Assembly: GCA_015680905.1 (NCBI GenBank)
Contig: CM027377.1
Span: 62,021,501 to 62,085,500 of the forward strand
Source: Coptis chinensis
Lineage: Eukaryota; Streptophyta; Magnoliopsida; Ranunculales; Ranunculaceae
Direction: 5' to 3'
DNA length: 64,000 nt
Shown here: one piece after another, positions 1 to 12,471 of the stretch
Numbering within the stretch: the first letter of the stretch is position 1
Layout: each line of letters begins with the position of its first letter
Position numbers and translations under genes: made by a program
Notes under the pieces: model-generated
Told to the model about the DNA's origin: nothing
The model's database searches: none
Seen by the model: only the letters and a program-made list of their open reading frames with translations

Positions 1-117
1 TGCCAGAAGAGGAAGTCAAAGATACGGTGGCGGAATCGACGAGATTGCTTCAAGAGGAGATAGGGAAGCTTAGAGCGGAGAATGATGAGTTGAGGAGAGA
101 AAGGTAAACCACTCGGG

Positions 118-1449
118 GTGGAAACAGCAAAACTCGAGGGTAGTGAAGTGGAGGGACAAGGCGAGGAACTCCCTCAGGAACCCAGAGCAAACAACACAAG
201 AGGCATTACCATGGAAATGGTGCAGGAAAGGGACAAAGAAGCTAGTCGCGCGACGGAAAAGGAAAAACAAGGCACGGCACAGAAGGTGGTGGCTAGCCTG
301 AATCAGAACCCACTTGTTGACTCAGTATGGAATTCTGAGGTACCTAAGAGGTTCACGCAACCATGGTTCGAGAGATACGATGGGAAAGGAGATCCAGCAG
401 ACCATTTGTATCACTTTAGGCAACAGATGCCGCTATGGCAAGAGGCGAAGTATGATGGGCTCTGCTGTATGATGTTTCCTACTAGCCTGAAAGGAGGAGC
501 GTCGGACTGGTATTATCAGTTGGAGTCGTGGAGTATACGAAGGTTTGAGGAACTGGAGCAGGCCTTCGTAAATCACTTCATCCACCAGAAAAAGATGATA
601 GTAGATGTCGCGGATCTCTTTAATGTCAAGCAAAAGCCCACCGAGACACTGAGGGATTTTTTGTGCAGATTTAAGGAAGAGACGCTACGGGTGGAAAATC
701 TGGATGATCGCACCGTGGTCATAGAGTTCCAGCATGGACTGAAACAGGGAACCAGAGTCCATGAGTTTGTATCTAAGATCGAAGTTACTACATTATATGC
801 TTTGTATCTGAAGGTAGAGACATATATAAGGTACGAGGACATTTTGTAGAGAAACAGTAAGGAGCACAAGAAGTCTGAAAAGTCAGTGCAAGCTATGGGA
901 GTGGAGGATCGGAGAGACCAAGAAAGGACCGCGGCACGAGAAGGGGGAGCCTACAGAGGGGAAACACAGAAAGCGGAAAGAGGTAGGGATCAATCCAGAA
1001 GAGAATACATGGAGAGAAAACCTTATCGCGAAATAGAGCTAACACCACTAAACAAACCATTAGAAGAAGTTTTGTCATTAATCAAGGGACAACAGTATTA
1101 TGAAGAGCCACGGAACACACCCAGGGAAATATAGGGAAAGTCATTGTGTGCATATCATCAGGTCAGAAATCATGCCACCAATGAATGCTTTGCATTGCAA
1201 TGGTTAGTAGAAAGGATGATTGAGAGAGGAAAGTTGAAGGAGCTTATCAAAGAGGTGCAGCCTATCAAAAGGATTCCTGCCGCGGCTAGGATCTTGGGTA
1301 CGATTAATGTTATTTTTAGTGGAGAAACACTGGGAAGGAATGCCCACAGAGATAAGGTGAGGATGACAGCCAGCTTGCAGCAGATAAATAAGGTTCTAAG
1401 TACTTCGCGGCCGGTTCCAGGAGCAAGCAAGGGAAATGACAGGATATAG
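118..1449 (+). pseudogene. Tat element gag region (fossil)
   Basis: The segment around residues 70-210 of the first reading frame carries the retrotransposon gag core, with KRFTQPWFERYDGKGDPADHL followed by a WY...F...FVNHFI block as in plant Ty3/gypsy Gag. Further on (1144-1260) lies a zinc-knuckle-like motif, CAYHQVRNHATNECF, followed by an LVERMIERGKLKELI helix, typical of Tat Gag C-termini. Gag would package element RNA in cytoplasmic particles. It is broken. The N-terminal part continues left of position 118 in the same element. Confidence 0.85.
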
Positions 1450-1499
1450 CTCACTCCGAAGGATCTGGAGTCTATAACCTCTCCTCACGAGGATGCACT

Positions 1500-1962
1500 G
1501 GTGATCACAATAGCGATGGGTAATTACATGGTGAAAAGGGTCCTGATAGACTGCGGAAGCTCAGTGGACCTGTTATTCAAGGGCGCAATGGAAGAGATGG
1601 GCATTGACAGGACGTAGATGAAGCCCCCTCAAACTAACTTGTTCGGCTTCAACGACAGCATGACGGAGCCGTTGGGGGAATTGGTATTGCCGGTGACTGT
1701 GGGGCTGGTGACGATTTTAACCCATTTTATGATAGTATATACCAACTCGCAATACAACGCAATCTTGGGAAGAAAATGGATCCATGAGATGAAGGCCATC
1801 CCATCCACGTACTACCAAGTGGTTTACTTCCCGACTAATGGGGGAATGTATGAGATAAGGAGTGATCAGGTCGCGGCACAAAACATCCAGCAAGTGACAG
1901 CGAAAGGTTTAGTCCATGCACCAGATAAAGAGGCACCGGAAAAGGGTGACAAGCTAGCATAG
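1500..1962 (+). pseudogene. Tat element aspartic protease region (fossil)
   Basis: The translation contains KRVLIDCGSSVDLLF, the retropepsin active-site segment in the DxGSS form used by Tat elements. About 60 residues later come NAILGRKWIHEMKAIPSTYY, the conserved GR-W block that closes plant gypsy protease domains. The protease would cut the Gag-Pol precursor. It lies between the zinc-knuckle region and reverse transcriptase as expected, and the region is broken. Confidence 0.85.
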
Positions 1963-2149
1963 CAATTACAGACCGTGGCCGATGAGAAGGAGTTGCTCGT
2001 CGGGGCCAAGACGATGGATGAGATTGAGGTCGTGAATATAGGGGTCCCAAATGAGGAGAAGTTTGTGAATATGGGAGCAAGTTTGTCGGAGGATTGTTAA
2101 GTAAAGTTGATTGTTGTGTTAACTGAGAACAGCGATGTGTTTGCATGGA

Positions 2150-2960
2150 CAATCGAGGACTTGGCGGGATTGGATCCGGAGTTCGCTTGTCACAGATTAC
2201 ATATGAGGGAAGGGGCCCGACCAGTCCAGCAGAAGATGAGGGGCGTGAAACCACAGTACGCTCAAGGGATTTGAGAGGAGGTGAAGAATATGAAAGATGC
2301 AGGCATTATCTGTGAATGCAAGTTTACTGAATGGCTGTCAAATGTGGTAGTGGTCCCTAAAAAGAATGGGAAAGTGAGAGTGTGTGTTGATTTTACTAAC
2401 GTCAACAAGGAGTGCCCGAAGGATTGCTACCCCATGCTGCGGATAGATGAGTTGGTGGACCGAACTGTGGAATTCAAGATTTTCTCGTTTATGGACGCAT
2501 TGATGGGCTATAATCAGGTGGTGATGTACGGCCCTGACCAAGAGAAGACCGCGTTCACAGTGGAGGGGGGAACGTACTATTATACCAGAATGCCTTTTGG
2601 GAAAAAGAATGTCGGAGCAACATTTCAGAGAGTGGGGGAGAAGATGTTCGAAAGCAAAATCAGAAAGGGAATGGAAATCTATATATATGATATGGTGGAG
2701 AATAGTATGACCGAGGAAGAGCATCTGGCAGGGCTAAGTGAAACATTCTCTATACTACGGAGACACAAACTGATGTTGAACCCAGAAAAGTGCATATTTG
2801 GGGTGACATCCGGAAAGTTTTTGGGATACATTGTCACATATCGCGGAATAGAAGCAAACCCGGATCAGATAAGGGCACTGTTGGAAATGTCGTCTCCGCG
2901 GAATGTGAAAAAGGTTCAGAGGCTGGCGAGAGGGTCGCAGCTCTCAACAGATTCATTGCG
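2150..2960 (+). pseudogene. Tat element reverse transcriptase region (fossil)
   Basis: Recognisable reverse transcriptase blocks are VVVPKKNGKVRVCVDF, NKECPKDCYPM, SFMDALMGYNQV, then YTRMPFGKKNVGATFQR and the palm and thumb segment ending in LNPEKCIFGVTSGKFLGY. This is the standard Ty3/gypsy order over about 240 residues. The enzyme would copy element RNA into DNA inside the particle. The region is broken and is followed at once by RNase H. Confidence 0.93.
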
Positions 2961-3505
2961 AACTCCTCAGATAAGTGTCGACCTTTGTACCTACTCTTGA
3001 GGAGGACGACCGACTTTCAATGGACCGCGGCATGCAAAAGGGCTTTCCAGGAGTTAAGTATTTGGGAAAGGCCCCAATCTTGTCGCGCCCAGGGCAGGGG
3101 GAGAAGCTGTATTTGTATTTGGGGGTATCAGAATATACAATCAGTTCAGTGTTGATAGTAGTGGACAAGGCAAAGAGGCTGGTCTACTTCCAGAGCAAGA
3201 CAATGTTGGACGCCGAAACAAGGTACAGTAGAATTGAGAAGTTTGCCTTGGCTTTGATCTTTTTCGCGCTGAAGTTGAAACCTTATTTTGATGCTCACTC
3301 GGTGGTAGTGGTGACCAACTTGCCACTTAAGCAGGCCCTAAATGCGGAGAAATCAGGGAGAATATTGAAATGGGCGGTGATGCTGAGTTCTTATGACATT
3401 GAGTATCAAGCCAGGACCGCAGAGAAGGCACAAGCTATGGCTAAATTCCTGGCCGAGGACCCCACCTGGGGGGAGGAGTTGGTCATGGAACAGGAAGTGG
3501 ACTAA
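2961..3505 (+). pseudogene. Tat element first RNase H domain (fossil)
   Basis: The segment carries LYLYLGVSEYTISSVL, VYFQSKTMLDAETRYSRIEK and FDAHSVVVVTNLPLKQAL, matching the RNase H/connection region that follows reverse transcriptase in Tat elements. In this lineage the first RNase H is partly degenerate because a second, archaeal-like RNase H follows. It is broken. Confidence 0.85.
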
Positions 3506-4108
3506 AACCACGACCCTCTGGATCCTTAGGACATGCAAAATGGATGGAGAATCTTTGCAGATGGGTCTGCTACCGATATAGGGAGTGGAATTGGGGTGGT
3601 GTTGGTCACGCCCGAGAATACTCGTCTGGAGTTATCAATGAAGCTGGGTTTCGCTGCATCAAACAATGAGTCTGAATATGAAGCAGTGATAGCCAGTTTG
3701 GACTTGGCCAGGGATCTGGGTGTGAGAGAGCTGATAGTGTATTCGGATTCAAACTTGGTAATATGTCAGGTCAACGGAAGGTTTGCGACCTGATGTCCAA
3801 GGATGGCGAAGTATTTGGAGGTATTACGGAAAAGGGCAGACGAATTCGAAAAGATTAGTTTTGTTCATCTAGGAAGGAGAGAGAATAGACATGCCAATGC
3901 ATTGGCATATGTGGCCGCGGTATTACTTGGAACCGAAGGTAGATCCATCGAAGTCAGGGTGCTGAGTAAACCGAGTACCGCAGTGGAAGAGGGAATATGG
4001 CTAACTATTGGGCAAGAGCCGGGGTGGATGGAATCCATTAAGAGTTTCCTTTCGGGGATAGAGATAGAGGACAAGCGAGAAAGGAGGAGGATGGAACAGA
4101 TATCATAG
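3506..4108 (+). pseudogene. Tat element second (archaeal-type) RNase H domain (fossil)
   Basis: The translation reads WRIFADGSATDIGSGIGVVL, then SNNESEYEAVIASLDLA and LIVYSDSNLVICQVNG, followed by FVHLGRRENRHANALA. These are the DG, E, SDS and H-x-N-xx-A motifs of the archaeal-type RNase H (RVT_3-like) found as a second RNase H in plant Tat/Ogre pol. The catalytic acidic positions D, E and D are visible. This duplicate domain is the clearest lineage marker in the element. Confidence 0.88.
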
Positions 4109-4179
4109 AGATACACCTTGCTTGATGGGGATTTGTATCGACAAAGCATCAGCGGACCTCTACTAAAATGTTTGGGACT

Positions 4180-4989
4180 GTAGAGGGTGTAAGAGGTGTT
4201 AGGAGAAATTCATGAAGGAGATTGTGGGAGCCATTCGGCCAGGAGGACAACGGCTCACTGGCTGCTGCCATAGGGGTATTTTTGGCCTCACATCAAGAGA
4301 GATGCAACAGAATATGCCAAGAGGTGCAGGAAATGCTAGAGCTTTGCACTGCTGATACACTCACCAGCTGAACCCCTGCACAAGGTCTTTAGCCCATGCT
4401 CATTTGCTATGTGGGCATTGGATATCGTAGAACCCCTACCCATGGCGAGCAGTAAAAGGAGGTTTATGCTAGCCGCGACTGATTACTTTACAAAATGGGT
4501 TAAGGGCGTGGCTTTGCAATAGGTGAAGGAGGAACAGGTGAGGAAGTTTCTGTGGGAAAATGTCATATGCAGATTCGAACTACCGCACACCATCATCGCG
4601 GATAATGGTACCTAGTTTACAGGGGGGGAAAGTAAAGCATTTCTCCAAGCATTCAGAGTGAAACAAGGGTTCTCAGCCCCTTACAATCTAGAGGGATATG
4701 GGTAGGCAGAGTCCTCGAACAAAACTATAATAGATAATCTAAAGAAAAAGTTGGAGGAACGCAAAGGGTCTTGGGCAGAGGAGTTACACCAGGTACTTTG
4801 GGCATACCGCACTACCCCACGGACATCTACCGAAGAGTCGTCGTTCGCAATGTCTTATGGCGTGGAGGCAGTGATTCCTATGGAAATGATAGTCGCGACA
4901 ACCATAACCAAAGCTGTTGAGGCAGGAGTTAATGAGACCATATTGGCCGGGGAGTTGAACCTTACTAAGGAAAGGAAGGACACCGCGCG
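4180..4989 (+). pseudogene. Tat element integrase, zinc-finger and core part (fossil)
   Basis: Integrase blocks are visible in several frames. A histidine-cysteine zinc-binding section lies at about 4200-4350, the catalytic core near 4420-4640 includes a TIIADNG-type block, and core helices follow (WAEELHQVLWAYRTTPRTST, FAMSYGVEAVIPMEM). The integrase would insert element cDNA. It is broken and is interrupted exactly at 4989/4990 by the nested Athila-like element. Its C-terminal domain is found at 13984-14244. Confidence 0.85.
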
Positions 4990-6489
4990 TGATAATAGTA
5001 TAAACAATAGTTTTACCTACGCATAAACATTGAAACTTAAACGCAAGTAAAACTAAAGCTAATTTTTATTAAGGGTATTTATCAAAGTTTTTCTACTCTC
5101 GATTCTATCGAAATAGAGTTGGAGTAAAAGATTTGTTCCACTCCTAGTTCTTTAAAATTCACATTTCCTAAGATTATCAATCTATCCAAAGTTAATGAGA
5201 GTTTTACAAAATTTATACTACGATGGAAATCTAACTAACAAGATATGATTTTATACGACTACGGAATACTAATTTGATACTATGATAAGGAATTAGGGGG
5301 GATTGATTCCACCTTAACTCAACTTAATCAACTAACAAAGAAATGTCGCAATCCAAATCTAAATGCTTCCACATAACAAATCGATAATTTTAATCCCTAA
5401 TTATTCATAGAAATCTTTACCAAATAATAACTAGCATGTGAAGCAATCAAACCCATTCTCATGGTGAACTAATTACTTTCTAGAATTGAATAGATTATCA
5501 CGACGATTTCTAAGTTAACAAAGATCAAGCTTCATCAAGGCTTCTTCAACCCCCTCTAATGGAAGTTTAGCCTAGAATCATTATGCTATCATTAATATAT
5601 AAATTTAAGCAAGAAATGATATAAAGATTATAACTTTGCTTATTTGAACTAAATGGAAATCTACTCATGCAAGATTTAATTGAAACTAATAATGGTAAAT
5701 AGCTAAATCTATGAATTGAAACTACAATGATTTAATGAAATGAAACTATATTATGAAGAACTAACTAACTTTATTAATCTAATGAAGAAATAACAATTGA
5801 TTCAAATACTAAATTAAAAACAAGGTAAATAGAAACTAATTAATTGAGTCTAAAAACTAAATCTAGAATTCTATGCTCTAATGGCCACTTCCTACCTAAA
5901 ACTAAGGATCGCTTAAGAGTTCAGTCTTGTGTGTTCAAATGGAGGAGGCCAGATCGACATTTTCATGCATAAGCTGAGGAGCCATGTTTTGGGCCAGAAA
6001 ATCGAGCCCAAAACCCAATTTCTTCAGTCCACAGAGGCATTTTTAGTTGGATTTTTCTTCAATAGACTTTTCATTAACTTTTGATCTTTTGATTGGGTCA
6101 AGGCTTGGACCATTGGAAATCTCTTTCCGAGCCGGTCGTTTTGACATAAGGTAGGCCTAATTTTGAGGTCTGAGTCCAAAAATACGGTCTTCGGAAGTTC
6201 TGCTGACTTTTATGCGCTATTTCTGCCCGCGTTGACTTTGACTTTTCAGCTTTGACCGAGCTTTAAAAAGGTTGTTTCTCCTTGAATCCTGGCCTTTAAT
6301 CACAGAACTTCTTAGCAATCAACCCTTGCTCCTTTATCTCGCAAAAGTGACACATTTCTGCACATAATTGACTCCAATGCCTGAAATACATAAAACACGT
6401 GTCGGCATTAACTCTTATTTATTATCAAGATAATTGGTCTAAAAGTATTATTGTTAAGGGGTTAAAACTACATTTTTGGGCTCTTATCA
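4990..6489 (-). repeat. 3' LTR of the nested Athila-like element (palindrome arm A)
   Basis: On the minus strand it starts TGATAAGAGCCC at 6489 and ends TTATCA at 4990, about 1.5 kb long. It is the reverse complement of 6668-8177 with modest divergence and also resembles 12472-13971. Shorter related stretches recur in the LTRs at 29978 and 40538, for example the segments around GACTCAGACCTC and CCACCTTAACTCAACTTAA. Confidence 0.88.
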
Positions 6490-6667
6490 AACCACCCCCA
6501 AACAGCATTTTGCTTGTCTTCAAGCAAATATGAGAAATTAGAATAAGTGACCAAAAATGGAGTTCTAACTTTTTTGGAATCAATTTTGGTTAGAACTCCA
6601 TTTTTTGGTCACTTATTCTAATTTTCATATTTGCTTGAAGACAAGCAAAATGCTGTTTGGGGTGGTT
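6490..6667. repeat. Palindrome centre: two element tails with polypurine tracts facing each other
   Basis: Left of centre is the reverse complement of an element tail, beginning with AACCACCCCCAAAC next to the left LTR. Right of centre the same tail runs forward and ends GTTTGGGGTGGTT just before the right LTR at 6668. The two tails, each about 80 bases, mirror each other around a spacer of about 19 bases (6570-6588). Each LTR therefore has its own polypurine tract, and the two 3' ends are fused head to head. Confidence 0.85.
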
Positions 6668-8177
6668 TGATAAGAGCCCAAAAACCGTAGTTTTAACCCC
6701 TTAACAATAATAATACTTTTAGACCAATTATGCGAAGTAATAAATAAAGAGTTAATGCCGACACGCGCTTTTATGTATTTCAGGCATTTGAGTCAATTAT
6801 GTGCATAAATGTGTCACTTTTGCGAGATAAAAGAGCAAGGGTTGGTTGCTAAGAAGTTCTGTGATTAAAGGCCAGGATTCAAGGAGAAACAGTAATTTTA
6901 AATCCCTGTCAAAGCTGAAAAGTCAAAGTCAACGCAGGTAGAAATAGCGCACAAAAGTCAGCGGAACTTTCCAATACCGTATCTTTGGACTCAGACCTCG
7001 GAATTGGGCCTACCTTATGTCAAAAGGACCGTCTCGGAAAGAGATTTCCAATGGTCCAATCATTGACCCAATCAAAGGAGCAGAAGTGGACAAAAAGTCT
7101 ATTGAAGCAAAATTCAGCTGAAAAGGCCTCTATGGACTGAAGAAATTGGGTTTTGGGCTACATTTTCCAGCCCAAAACATGGCTCCTCAGCCCGTGCACG
7201 AAAATGTGGATCTGGTCTCCTCCATTTGAACACACAAGACTTAACTCTTAAGCAATGCTTAGTTTTAGGTAGGAAGTAGCCATTAGAGCATAGAATTAGA
7301 GATCTAGTTTTAGACTCCATTAATTAATTAGTTTTCATTTACCTTGTTTTTAATTTAGTATTTGAATCAATTGTTATTTCTTCATTAGATTAATAAAGTT
7401 AGTTAGTTCTTCATAATATAGTTTCATTTCATTAAATCATTGTAGTTTCAATTCATAGATTTAGCTATTTACCATTATTAGTTTCAATTAAATCTTGCAT
7501 GAGTAGATTTTCATTTAGTTCAAATAAGCAAAGTTATAATCTTTATATCATGTCTTGCTTAAATTTATATATTAATGATAGCATAATGATTCTAGGCTAA
7601 ACTTCCATTAGAGGGGGTTGAAGAAGCCTTGATGAGGCTTGATCTTTGTTAACTTAGAAATCGTCGTGATAATCTATTTAATTCTATAAAGTAATTAGTT
7701 CACCATGAGAATGGGTTTGATTGCTTCACATGCTAGTTATTATTTGGTAGAGATTGCCATGAATAATTAGGGATTAGAATTACCGATTTGTTATGCGAAA
7801 GCATTTAGATTTGGATTGCGATATTTCTTTGTTAGTTGATTAAGTTGAGTTAAGGTGGAATGAATCCCCCCTAATTCCTTATCATAGTATCAAATTAGTA
7901 TTCCGTAGTCGTATAAAATCATATCTTGTTAGTTAGATTTCCATCGTAGTATAAATTTTGTAAAACTCTCATTAACTTTATATATATTGATAATCTTAGG
8001 AAACGCGAATTCTAACGAACTAGGAGTGGAACGAATCTTTTACTCTAACTCTATTTCAATAGAATCGAGAGTAGAAAAACTTTGATAAATACCCTTAGTA
8101 AAAATTAGCTTTAGTTTTACTTGCGTTTAAGTTTCAGTGTTTGTGCGTAGATAAAACTATCGTTTATACCATTACCA
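6668..8177 (+). repeat. Inverted LTR copy (palindrome arm B)
   Basis: It starts TGATAAGAGCCC right after a polypurine tract and ends CCATTACCA at 8177. It is a full-length inverted copy of 4990-6489. Together with the tails the arms are about 1.58 kb each, giving a 3.2 kb near-palindrome. The short minus-strand ORF inside it (7114-7320) also recurs at 13328-13534 because both are the same LTR segment; it is not a gene. Confidence 0.88.
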
Positions 8178-8180
8178 AAC

Positions 8181-11100
8181 TGTCACACCTTGAATTTCGA
8201 CAAAATTCGGAAAAACAATATTTGTTCCCGACTCTTCGACTTTCGAGGTGTAATGCACTCTCAACTTCCTAAAACCCATAAACAGTTTAAATACGCGGAT
8301 AATTAAAAACCAATAAAATTTTTACTAAACCAAAAGTCCTCTTCATTACAAAAATTCACAAATTTGATTAGGTTACAAATCTCCTTTCAACCCTCTTTAA
8401 TTATAATTACAAATGAAAATACAAAAACGTTGTCTCAACTGAAAATATATTTCACCTCAAGGGAAAACAAAACATATCCTGAAATGTGACTCTAACGCAA
8501 ACCACAAGCAGCAACCAACCTTTTTCAACACTAAACCTGTCAAGACTTAATGAACACACCCGATAAGCAAACATGCAAATCGGGTCAGCATTATAAACAA
8601 TGCTGGTGTGAGTTGCCTAAAAAATACAAATTATATTTATACATATATATATACACAATCCATAAGGTAGTTAGTTCATCCCCCGAGGCGCCTTAACTTC
8701 CAACGACTAATACAACATTCTTATATACACTAATTAAGGCAGGTAGTTCCTCCACTGAGGCGCCTTAGCTCCCAATTCAACAATAGTAAGGCGTTGAGTT
8801 CCTCCACTGAGGCGCCTTAGTTTCAAACCGTACTAGATCAACTGTATTTAATAATAGAATAACCAAACTAAAACTTACTCTATACTTACACTGATGTAAG
8901 CCAAATCACAGAGTGGGTCACACCTGCATATATAATCAATTCAACCCACCCTTCTGCAAAACTTTTGTGAATGCAACATAAATTACAATAAAACAAACAT
9001 ATCATATACCTAATTCCAATCATCTCATTGAACCAAATTTCACAACCACTATCAATCATTTATTATAGATTTAACGTACACTTTGATATATCATCACAAA
9101 TATTGTTTAAAGTTTCTTCAAGTGTCTCTAGAATCCCGTCGTCTCTATGTCTTACCTAGTTTCCCTGGCTACCACAAGCGCTTTCCAACGCCGAACATGT
9201 ACATCCACATGCCTCCCCTCACATAATGAACCACTCAGTGCGTAGCTACCCTAAGCGGGATATCGCATACCAGGTAACCCTCACACGGAAGCCATTATGT
9301 GAGTACTGCCACTATTCGGCATAAAATATCGCACGTCTCTTTCTAATTTTGCGAATGGAATAATCAAGCCACTATTCGGCTACGCCAGAAGGGCCAATCA
9401 AATTACTTACGCTAGAAGGGCTATTCAGATTCACTGAAAAGTTCGAAAGACCAATCATATCACATACGCCCATCACAAGGGTCAAATCACATGAGTTGTG
9501 GTAGCTAGGTTCTAGGATTTTCATTACGTAATTTATTCAGGTGTCATACATATATATCTCATAATCATTTCACTCTATCACGTGCCAAACAAATTATTGC
9601 ACTAAGCCACAATATTTAGAAATGTCTCAATACATCTCAAAACCACTTTCATTCTTTCACGTGTCAATATATTATTGCACTAAGCCACAATCCCGTGGGA
9701 AATATCCACAAATACTATACTACCTCCTAGTCGCATCTCACAGATAAAATAATGGAGCGTTTATACATTTATTTCTCCAAAAATATTGCATTTAATATAT
9801 ATATCTCAACATATCATATAATGTCACAATTGCTCCAAACGTATCGCATAACATTTTTATAGCGTTTTAGGAATATTATATCTCCTAAAATTCCACTCTT
9901 GTCATGTGTCAAAAATTACACAATATCAACGTCAAATCTTTCTTAGATAATGACGAACCAATTTATACAGGCTTTCGCACCATTTTAGCATTTGATTTGT
10001 CCATACAATTTACAATATAAAACGTAGCACAATTAAACAGTCAAAAGTTCACAATCAAAACCCAAAACCAAAACCCAAAAGTCTAAATATTTAAAGACTC
10101 CATTTGGATCTATATTAAGTTATATGGACATATCCCAAACAAAATAGAAACTGGCCCAAAGAAAACACTAGTTAGTTTCGGCACAAGCCTAAAAGTCTAA
10201 ACCCAACCAATTTATCCAACCTGACCCAATTGGGGACATAAACTGAAACTGGCCCAAAAATTAAACTAAACTGGCCCAACAACTTAAACTAATGTGGACC
10301 GGGACAAACAACCAAATAGAGAAACTAGCTCAAGGAAAACTAATTAGTTTTGGCCTAAAACAACTTAAACCAAACCGAGCCCAAGCAAAACAATCTAAGT
10401 TCCAAAAGGTTATAACCCGGCCCAAAGAAAACAACTAAGGCCCAAGAACTGAAACCGGTCCAAACCAAACAGATTTCGGCCCAAGGCCCAACCGACCAAC
10501 AGGTCGTCTTTCTCTCATCTTCTTCCTCAACAGCAGCCTCTCCTCACCACTAGCTCGCGTGCCGGCCACCACCATCTCTCCCCTTCATCCCAACGATTTG
10601 ACTCCTCCCTAAAAACCCAACATGCCGATACCACCCAATTGAAATTCCATTACTCTTCCAAAATCGCATTTTGACGCCATTAATGGACATTCAAGCTTCA
10701 ACAACACCCATTAACAGCCCTCACACACACACTACACTACCCCATCACTAACAATTCATTCAAGTACACAACCACCAACAACAAAGTTTAAATAATCTAA
10801 GCTACTGGGAGATTTTCTCTGGCCACCATTAACGCCCTTTCAAGCTCCAACAGCCCATCTAATCATCAAATCAACAATCCACAATCAATACAATATACCC
10901 AACACTTCACAACAATAGGAGTTTAAAACCACAACAAAAAAAATAGTTAAAAACTATGTAGGACGATTTCTGTCTCCTGGGCTTGCGCCACCATTAACGG
11001 CTTCTTCCGAGTTCCAACAGTTAAATTCAGAGTTTCGATGATTAAGTAAATAACTATACTAACATCTAACCAGTCCAAGAATTTCCACAGGATGAGAAAA

Positions 11101-11542
11101 ATAACCCGACATAGGAAAAGCAGAGAAAAATTGAGCGAGAACAAAAACTCTGACAGTAAATGTTTTTATTCTAAAACTCTAGTTTTTATGAAAAGAAAAA
11201 AAAAATATAACTACTCACCTGTATCATGAAAAAGAAATATAGAAGAAAACTACGAGAGAACCAATCCCAAGCTAGCTCGCACAATCCCTCATAGTCCGAA
11301 TCGTTGCGCTCCAACTCTTTAGCAAGCGAGCTGCCTCCATTTTATTTTATTTTATTCTCAGAACCCTATTCTCTGGAAAAATATTAATATATATATCTGG
11401 GTTTGAAACCTAAGCCCAACACATACTCGGGCCCATAAATCGGGCCTACATATCCCAAATCCAATCTAACAACTTTTAAATAAATAAATAAATTAATTAA
11501 TTAATAAATAAATAAATATATATTACAAATACGGGCATTACA
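8181..11542 (-). repeat. Long Tekay/Del-like LTR
   Basis: Read on the minus strand it starts TGTAATGCCCGTATTTG at 11542 and ends GGTGTGACA at 8181, about 3.36 kb. Just upstream on the minus strand is CTCGGGACGAGATTCTTTTG, the kind of sequence that precedes the 3' LTR in plant Tekay/Del chromoviruses (known family feature). Several C-rich leader-like and CAG-rich stretches lie inside, and no long ORF is present. The class call rests on the termini and this junction only. Confidence 0.55.
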
Positions 11543-12216
11543 GTTATACACATCTCAAAAGAATCTCGTCCCGAGATTCGGAAGTAAAGCTATACGAACA
11601 AATAACGTTGGTTATTAACTTAGAACGTACACAAGAATATACCAAGATTAAACTTAAGCAAGATCACATTGATATTAATTATTTTTAAATAATTTCAGAA
11701 TATATGTCCTCATGCCACTACAAAGTCTATTATAGTTTAACTGTCTATATTAAAACAAATTATTACTATCACTTAAACACTAGACAAATATATTGTTTCT
11801 CATTAGCATGCAGTTTCTTGACACGTTGCAACCTCAACGAAAAATAATATTCTACTTCAACTAATCAATAATATGGAGTAAGTTTATCCCTGCATAAAAC
11901 ATTAGGGAGTTTTTTTTTTCATTATCATGCATAAAAGAAATTTTAGTGTCCTAATACACTTAAAACAAAAATCACTCGTGTAATTGAAACTACAATAAGA
12001 ATCTCAAACATTTTAATTAAGCGTACTCCCATATCATATGAGTCAAATCGAAAATGAAACATCCAATTAAAAATACAAACAATAATATGAATCAATAACG
12101 TTCACTACTTTAAACACCAATGTATCGTCATCAATATCGCATAAAACACTCTTATCCAATTTTACATCAATTTCTTCTCATGCATATATCAAAATTTATT
12201 TTCTTTTACTAGTAAA

Positions 12217-12218
<2 letters not shown>

Positions 12219-12270
<52 letters not shown>
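12219..12270. repeat. (TA)n microsatellite
   Basis: About 26 TA units in an otherwise AT-rich noncoding part of the Tekay-like remnant. Confidence 0.95.
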
Positions 12271-12273
<3 letters not shown>

Positions 12274-12471
12274 CCCTTACACCTCAATGGAGGAACTACA
12301 TGTCTTATTTATTATGTGTATAGTTTGTTGTGTGGTTAGTGGGAAGTTAAGGCGCCTCAGTGGAGGAACTACCTGCCTAAATTTTGTAATTAAGAATGTT
12401 GTATTAGTCGTTAGAAGTTAAGGCGCCTCAGAGTATAAAAATGCTCTGAATTTCGACAGAATTCAGAAAAC

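Larger units (their letters stand above)
8180..12470 (-). mobile_element. Tekay-like (chromovirus) LTR element remnant, no genes
   Basis: This block is flanked by an exact 10-base direct repeat, CATTACCAAA (8170-8179 and 12471-12480). It contains a long LTR (8181-11542) and about 0.9 kb of further sequence, with no protein-coding part recognised. Copies of a GAGGCGCCTTAACTTCC-type motif occur at about 8685-8820 and, inverted, at about 12340-12432. A 10-base duplication is long for an LTR element, so the flanking repeat may reflect another insertion mechanism or a rearrangement. Confidence 0.5.

Noticed and set aside
7114-7320. Conserved small ORF repeated at 13328-13534
   Set aside because: Both lie inside copies of the same LTR in matching positions; the frame is conserved because the copies are related, and no protein family is evident.
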